Source of the DNA: Alphaproteobacteria bacterium
GTDB lineage: Bacteria; Pseudomonadota; Alphaproteobacteria; Puniceispirillales; Puniceispirillaceae
Reading direction: 5' to 3'
Assembly (NCBI GenBank): GCA_009936885.1
Contig: JAACDT010000136.1
Location: forward strand, 1 to 5,059
Length of the DNA: 5,059 nucleotides
Part shown: positions 1-5,059 of the stretch, in pieces
How positions within the stretch are numbered: the first letter of the stretch is position 1
How the letters are laid out: every line of letters starts with the position of its first letter
Notes under the pieces: generated by a model
Databases searched by the model: none
The model's input: only the letters and a program-made list of their open reading frames with translations
Told to the model about the DNA's origin: nothing
Translations under genes and position numbers: made by a program

Positions 1-801
1 AAAAGCGAGAAATTCAATGATGCTTTTAAAGCGCTTTTGCTAATGCCGCCAAGCCAGTCAATTCTTTTGGCTGAAGTAGAACATCCAGATCCGCCAAAAG
101 TATTTTTTGCAAAGCAGAATGTTATGAGACGTATTGCGGGCAATATAAGCGGGTATTTTCGCAGTCAGTTAGAAAACTCAGCTGCTGATTTGGACGTCTT
201 AGATTCCTCTGGAAGAAGTTTGCATAATCAGATGTTGGCATGGGGTGTATTAGTAGATATTGAGCAGGCGCAATCTCTGGCGCTAAAACAAGTCTCAAAT
301 CCCAATATGACTCTCGTTAAGGGAGCTATAAGTGCCTTAAATAATGTTGATATTGCAAAACGTGAGCTCGCATTGCAGCAATTTCATGATAACTGGAAAT
401 CGCACCCATTAGTTATGGAAAACTGGTTTTTGTGGCAGGCAAGCTCGGTTGTCGCTGGAACGCCTGAAAAATGTAAAGAGTTGATGCGCCACCCTGCCTT
501 TGACCCAGATAATCCCAATAAGCTTCGAAGTGTTATTGGTGGGTTTGCAAGTGGTAATCCTGTCCATTTTCATGCAGATGACGGCAGTGGTTATAGGTTT
601 TTGGCAGAACAGCTATTATTGTTGGATAAAAAGAATCCACAAATATCGGCTAGATTAGCAATTCCTCTTACTAGATTTGGAAACTTTATTGAAGATAGAC
701 AGAATTTGATGATAGAGGCTCTGGAAAATTTAAGTGAAAATAGTTTATCCCCTGACCTCGCAGAAGTTGTGCTAAAATCGCTTAGCTCACAGAAGCGTTA
801 G
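1..801 (+). CDS. pepN: Aminopeptidase N, C-terminal part (5' end outside window)
   Basis: This is the last 266 codons of an M1-family zinc aminopeptidase, a cytoplasmic enzyme that removes N-terminal residues from peptides. The frame is open to base 1, and the residues before the TTG at 37 (SEKFNDAFKALL) continue the family sequence, so that TTG is not the start. What remains is the helical C-terminal domain that caps the active site in PepN. Counting from the window edge, recognisable blocks are a PLVMENWFLWQA stretch near residue 136, NPNKLRS at about 171, FHADDGSGYRFLAEQ at about 190, then NPQ..ARL..PLTRF and LSPDLAEVV near the end. These match the end of E. coli PepN closely in order and spacing. 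Family members are about 870 to 880 residues, so roughly two thirds, including the GAMEN and HExxH zinc motifs, lies to the left. The gene ends in a compact hairpin and faces rhlE tail-to-tail. No frameshift is seen. Confidence 0.95.
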   Translation, partial: KSEKFNDAFKALLLMPPSQSILLAEVEHPDPPKVFFAKQNVMRRIAGNISGYFRSQLENSAADLDVLDSSGRSLHNQMLAWGVLVDIEQAQSLALKQVSNPNMTLVKGAISALNNVDIAKRELALQQFHDNWKSHPLVMENWFLWQASSVVAGTPEKCKELMRHPAFDPDNPNKLRSVIGGFASGNPVHFHADDGSGYRFLAEQLLLLDKKNPQISARLAIPLTRFGNFIEDRQNLMIEALENLSENSLSPDLAEVVLKSLSSQKR

Positions 802-815
802 ACGCTTTTTTATTT
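793..815 (+). terminator. Intrinsic terminator of pepN overlapping its stop codon
   Basis: AAGCGT (793-798) pairs with ACGCTT (802-807) around a three-base loop that is exactly the TAG stop codon. The 3' arm runs straight into a T tract (806-811), then A and TTT. The six-pair stem has only three G-C pairs, extendable by one wobble and one A-T pair, so it is short. The arrangement is nevertheless that of a Rho-independent terminator on the + strand. The other strand lacks a T tract after the stem, so it should not stop the convergent rhlE transcript. Confidence 0.6.
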
Positions 816-846
816 CAATAATCGGGTGATATTAGGATTAAGATTG

Positions 847-2208
847 CTATCTTAAAAAAGCAGGTATTGTTTCTGGATCATCGAAGTTATTACCGCCAGT
901 CCAAGCAGGGGGGCGCTTTTCATTGTGACGAGAAGGACTATTCGGCTTTTGAGGGTCACTTTGATTAGCCTTTGGAGCCTCACTTTGGGTAGCTTTTGTG
1001 GCCTCTTCTTTAACTTTTTCGCTATTTTTAGCTGGTGCTATTTGTTCAGAAAGAATTTCAGTTTCACTTGTTTTAGGCTCAGACGCACCAGCAGCATTTT
1101 CAGGTATGGCAACGGAAATCAATTCCTCTATGGCTGATAGATATTTCTTATCATCCGTAGTTGCTACCAACGTAAAGGCACGACCAGTTCTCCCAGCGCG
1201 TCCGGTTCTTCCGATGCGGTGAACATAATCTTCTGCATTTGTAGGAACATCATAATTAAAAACATGGCTCACAGAGGGAATATCAAGACCGCGAGCAGCA
1301 ACGTCAGACGCAATCAGGTATTTGGTTTCGCCATCCTTAAATGCTTTTAGCGCGGCAAGCCTGGCAGATTGGGTCATATCACCGTGCAAGGATGCAACAT
1401 TAAATTGATGATTCTTGAGCGCCCTGACTAAAGAAGAAATATCTTTTTTGCGATTGCAAAAAATAACGGCATTATTTACCGGCTCTTCTTTAAGCAATTT
1501 GCGCAATTGACCTTGTTTAGATTTAGGGGTTGTATTGCATATATATTGCGATATGGTGGATGCTGTCTGCGCAACACGCGCAACTTCAACTATTTTGGGA
1601 TTTAAAACAAATTTAGCTCCAATTTTATGTATTTCGTCAGACAGGGTAGCCGAGAAAAAGAGAGTTTGTCGTATTTTAGGTAATAGTGAGACAATCCGCT
1701 CAACATCTGGAATAAAACCCATATCAAGCATTCTATCTGCTTCGTCTATCACAAGAATCTTTACATCTTGAAGAAGTACTTTTCCACGCTCAAAATGGTC
1801 AAGTAATCTTCCCGGCGTGGCGATAAGTACATCCACCCCTTTTTCAAGGGCAGCTTCCTGATCAGAAAAACTAACGCCTCCAATTAACAAAGCCATTGAA
1901 AGCTCATGATTCACAGAAAACTTTTCGAATGATTCTGCTACTTGTGCTGCAAGTTCGCGAGTAGGGGCAAGAATTAAGGAGCGTGGCATGCGTGCCTTAG
2001 CTATTCCTGATTCTAGTATATCCAGCATAGGCAGGGTGAATGAGGCCGTTTTTCCAGTGCCGGTTTGTGCAGATCCCATCACGTCTCTGCCCATTAGGAT
2101 AATAGGAATGGCTTTTTCTTGAATAGGGGTCGGGGTCTCATATCCTAATTTGGATACAGCGTTGCATAATTCTGTGCTAAGCCCAAGTTCGCTAAAAGAT
2201 GTTGAGAT
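847..2208 (-). CDS. rhlE: DEAD-box ATP-dependent RNA helicase, RhlE type
   Basis: An ATP-dependent RNA helicase that remodels RNA duplexes, in the RhlE group linked to ribosome maturation and RNA decay. With ATC at 2208-2206 as codon 1, the protein has 453 residues. Motifs in order: Q motif (F5, GYETPTPIQ ending at Q30), Walker A AQTGTGKT 47-54, PTRELA 82-87, TPGR 131-134, DEAD 155-158, SAT 186-188, VIFCNRK 248-254, RGLDIP 306-311 and HRIGRTGR 330-337. All are intact, so it should be active. Residues from about 371 form a hydrophilic, low-complexity tail rich in K, E, S, P and N, ending in IPAFLR. The first ATG in frame (2094) lies after the Q motif and cannot be the true start. Upstream the frame stays open to a TAG at 2238-2236 but holds no ATG, GTG, TTG or CTG. 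The ATC is chosen because FSELGLS follows four codons later, as in E. coli RhlE. The start is uncertain; the family call is firm, the exact subgroup slightly less so. Confidence 0.92.
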   Translation of the reverse strand: MSTSFSELGLSTELCNAVSKLGYETPTPIQEKAIPIILMGRDVMGSAQTGTGKTASFTLPMLDILESGIAKARMPRSLILAPTRELAAQVAESFEKFSVNHELSMALLIGGVSFSDQEAALEKGVDVLIATPGRLLDHFERGKVLLQDVKILVIDEADRMLDMGFIPDVERIVSLLPKIRQTLFFSATLSDEIHKIGAKFVLNPKIVEVARVAQTASTISQYICNTTPKSKQGQLRKLLKEEPVNNAVIFCNRKKDISSLVRALKNHQFNVASLHGDMTQSARLAALKAFKDGETKYLIASDVAARGLDIPSVSHVFNYDVPTNAEDYVHRIGRTGRAGRTGRAFTLVATTDDKKYLSAIEELISVAIPENAAGASEPKTSETEILSEQIAPAKNSEKVKEEATKATQSEAPKANQSDPQKPNSPSRHNEKRPPAWTGGNNFDDPETIPAFLR

Positions 2209-2212
2209 TTGA

Positions 2213-2220
2213 TTTTTCCC
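2213..2220 (-). promoter_or_regulatory. Possible weak ribosome binding site for rhlE
   Basis: On the minus strand this reads GGGAAAAA, the only purine-rich block ahead of the proposed ATC start. GGGA (2220-2217) ends eight bases before the codon, which is normal spacing, but it matches only the GGA core of a Shine-Dalgarno sequence. It supports the ATC start weakly and would not serve the alternative ATC at 2229. Confidence 0.3.
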
Positions 2221-2302
2221 AAAAAAGATTAAATACTAAATTGTTTAGATAATCGAGGATTTTCGATTAGTATTATTAAATTCTTGTGGTTGTAATACGC
2301 TA

Positions 2303-2308
2303 ATTATA
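2303..2308 (-). promoter_or_regulatory. Candidate -10 box of the rhlE promoter
   Basis: A perfect TATAAT reads leftward towards rhlE, nine bases beyond the inverted repeat at 2318-2338. Transcription would begin near 2296, giving a leader of about 90 bases. With a 17-base spacer the -35 hexamer would be TATCTG, a poor match to TTGACA that lies in the loop of the repeat. An alternative pair on the same strand is TTGACC (2321-2316) with TATTAC (2297-2292), spacer 18. Sequence inspection cannot decide between them. Confidence 0.4.
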
Positions 2309-2317
2309 TCCTGTTGG

Positions 2318-2338
2318 TCAAGCATCAGATATGCTTGA
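2318..2338. promoter_or_regulatory. Perfect inverted repeat, candidate shared operator
   Basis: TCAAGCAT (2318-2325) and ATGCTTGA (2331-2338) are perfect inverted copies separated by CAGAT. The repeat occupies the -35 zone of both outward-facing promoters, and each TATAAT begins exactly 20 bases from its centre at 2328. This fits a dimeric regulator controlling rhlE and the hydrolase together. I do not recognise the motif as belonging to a named regulator. No T tract follows on either strand, so it is unlikely to be a terminator. Confidence 0.5.
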
Positions 2339-2347
2339 TTCGATGAA

Positions 2348-2353
2348 TATAAT
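2348..2353 (+). promoter_or_regulatory. Candidate -10 box of the hydrolase promoter
   Basis: A perfect TATAAT faces the hydrolase gene, nine bases after the inverted repeat. Transcription would start near 2360, leaving a 23-base leader to the ATG at 2383. The hexamer 17 bases upstream (TCAGAT, 2325-2330) is a poor -35 and lies across the repeat, which suggests help from a bound activator or a tolerant sigma factor. A GATTC at 2337-2341 has the GANTC form methylated by CcrM in many alphaproteobacteria, but such a site is common by chance. Confidence 0.45.
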
Positions 2354-2370
2354 ATTCTGCTTTAAAATCT

Positions 2371-2374
2371 AGGA
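2371..2374 (+). promoter_or_regulatory. Ribosome binding site that sets the hydrolase start
   Basis: AGGA ends eight bases before the ATG at 2383 and five before the GTG at 2380. The longer spacing is the better one, so ATG is preferred and the protein begins MTKLILVPG. Confidence 0.6.
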
Positions 2375-2382
2375 AAATTGTG

Positions 2383-3078
2383 ATGACAAAACTAATTCTA
2401 GTTCCCGGACTCTTATGCACAAAGCAGCTATTTGAAAAGCAAATAAGCGCTCTTAAATATGACTATGAAATCGAAGTTGCCAATACGTTAGGCGTTAATA
2501 CTATTCTCGAGATGGCGCAGGAGATTATATCAAAGCAAAATTCTAATTTTGTGATTTGTGGCTTATCAATGGGTGGATATGTTGCTCAGATGGTTGCACA
2601 TCTTGCACCTGAAAAAATAATAGGAATGGGGTTGTTTTCAACAAGCGGAAGAGCTGATACGCCGGAGAAAAAACAACAGCGCGAGGCACTGATCGAATTA
2701 TCAAAATTAGGGAAATTTAAAGGAGTGACCCCCCGTCTTTTGCCAAGTCTGCTATCAGCTGAGGCATTAAAGAATGAAGCACTGGTTCAAGATGTGATGG
2801 ATATGGCAGCACAGGTTGGTCAAACAAATTTCACCCTTCAGCAAGAAGCTATTATCGGAAGACCAGATTTTAGGCCGTTTGCTAGTACTGCAAAAATGCC
2901 AGTTGAAATTCTTGTAGGGGCGTTAGATCAATTAACACCTCCTGCGCTCGCAGAGGAGCTTCATAGCTTGTTTCAGGACTCTCATTTGACTGTCTTGTCT
3001 GGTATTGGTCATTTATCGTCTATGGAAGCACCTGATGACGTGACTAATACTATAAAAAAGCTCATTAGCAGGCTATAG
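2383..3078 (+). CDS. Alpha/beta-fold hydrolase, substrate unknown
   Basis: A 231-residue soluble protein of the alpha/beta hydrolase fold, with no signal peptide or membrane segment. The first strand and oxyanion-loop region read LILVPGLLC (4-12). The nucleophile elbow is GLSMGG with Ser62. The acid is probably Asp182 in GALDQLTPP, and the catalytic histidine is His210 in GIGHLSSMEAP. All three triad positions are present with family-like spacing, so an active serine hydrolase is expected. The region between about 90 and 170 would form the helical cap that sets substrate choice. Such proteins include esterases, lactonases and enol-lactonases, and nothing here picks one, so no gene symbol is given. 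An alternative GTG start at 2380 would add one residue. The gene stands alone, diverges from rhlE across a shared control region, and ends 17 bases from the end of parE with no clear terminator. The fold is firm; the activity is not. Confidence 0.88.
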   Translation: MTKLILVPGLLCTKQLFEKQISALKYDYEIEVANTLGVNTILEMAQEIISKQNSNFVICGLSMGGYVAQMVAHLAPEKIIGMGLFSTSGRADTPEKKQQREALIELSKLGKFKGVTPRLLPSLLSAEALKNEALVQDVMDMAAQVGQTNFTLQQEAIIGRPDFRPFASTAKMPVEILVGALDQLTPPALAEELHSLFQDSHLTVLSGIGHLSSMEAPDDVTNTIKKLISRL

Positions 3079-3095
3079 CTTGGCTTTATATTTGG

Positions 3096-5059
<1,964 letters not shown>

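Noticed and set aside
37..39. TTG as a start codon for the left-hand gene
   Set aside because: The frame is open to base 1 and the preceding residues match the PepN family, so this is an internal leucine.
838..855. TTAAGAT-TGCT-ATCTTAA hairpin over the rhlE stop codon, considered as a terminator
   Set aside because: The stem has a single G-C pair and no T tract follows on the minus strand, so it is unlikely to end transcription.
925..1222. Two plus-strand ORFs of 70 and 74 codons opposite the end of rhlE
   Set aside because: They overlie the clear helicase coding sequence in antisense and show no family features of their own.
1535..1771. Plus-strand 78-codon ORF opposite the helicase core
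   Set aside because: Antisense shadow of conserved DEAD-box motifs.
2245..2325. Minus-strand 26-codon ORF starting MLDQQDIISV upstream of rhlE
   Set aside because: No ribosome binding site, no recognisable protein features, and it begins inside the inverted repeat, upstream of the likely rhlE transcript start. It most likely is chance.

Overview
The window looks like ordinary chromosomal DNA from an alphaproteobacterium with an AT-leaning genome (judged by eye, not counted). The assignment rests mainly on the ParE sequence, for example the [19 protein letters not shown] stretch, and on the style of the RhlE and PepN proteins. Species or genus cannot be named from this piece. A low-GC marine lineage is possible, but that is only a guess. 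There is no sign of a mobile element, phage gene, CRISPR array, rRNA or tRNA.

Layout from left to right. Positions 1-801 (+) hold the C-terminal end of aminopeptidase N (pepN), cut by the left edge and closed by a short intrinsic terminator built over its stop codon. Positions 847-2208 (-) hold a DEAD-box RNA helicase of the RhlE type, tail-to-tail with pepN. Positions 2209-2382 are a 174-base divergent control region. Positions 2383-3078 (+) hold a small alpha/beta-fold hydrolase of unknown substrate. Positions 3096-5059 (-) hold topoisomerase IV subunit B (parE), tail-to-tail with the hydrolase and cut a little short of its start by the right edge.

The four genes are housekeeping or housekeeping-like and do not form an evident pathway: peptide turnover (PepN), RNA remodelling (RhlE), an unassigned hydrolase, and chromosome decatenation (ParE). 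Both tail-to-tail junctions are very tight (45 and 17 bases), so antisense overlap of transcripts is plausible.

Two observations deserve a second look, both in the 2209-2382 region. First, the rhlE reading frame has no ATG, GTG, TTG or CTG codon where the protein must begin. An ATC codon sits where family members have their start, so either a rare initiation codon is used or a homopolymer base has been miscounted. Second, a perfect 8-base inverted repeat lies midway between two outward-facing consensus TATAAT boxes, each exactly 9 bases from its edge. This looks like a shared operator for the helicase and hydrolase promoters. I did not find an undescribed multi-gene system here.
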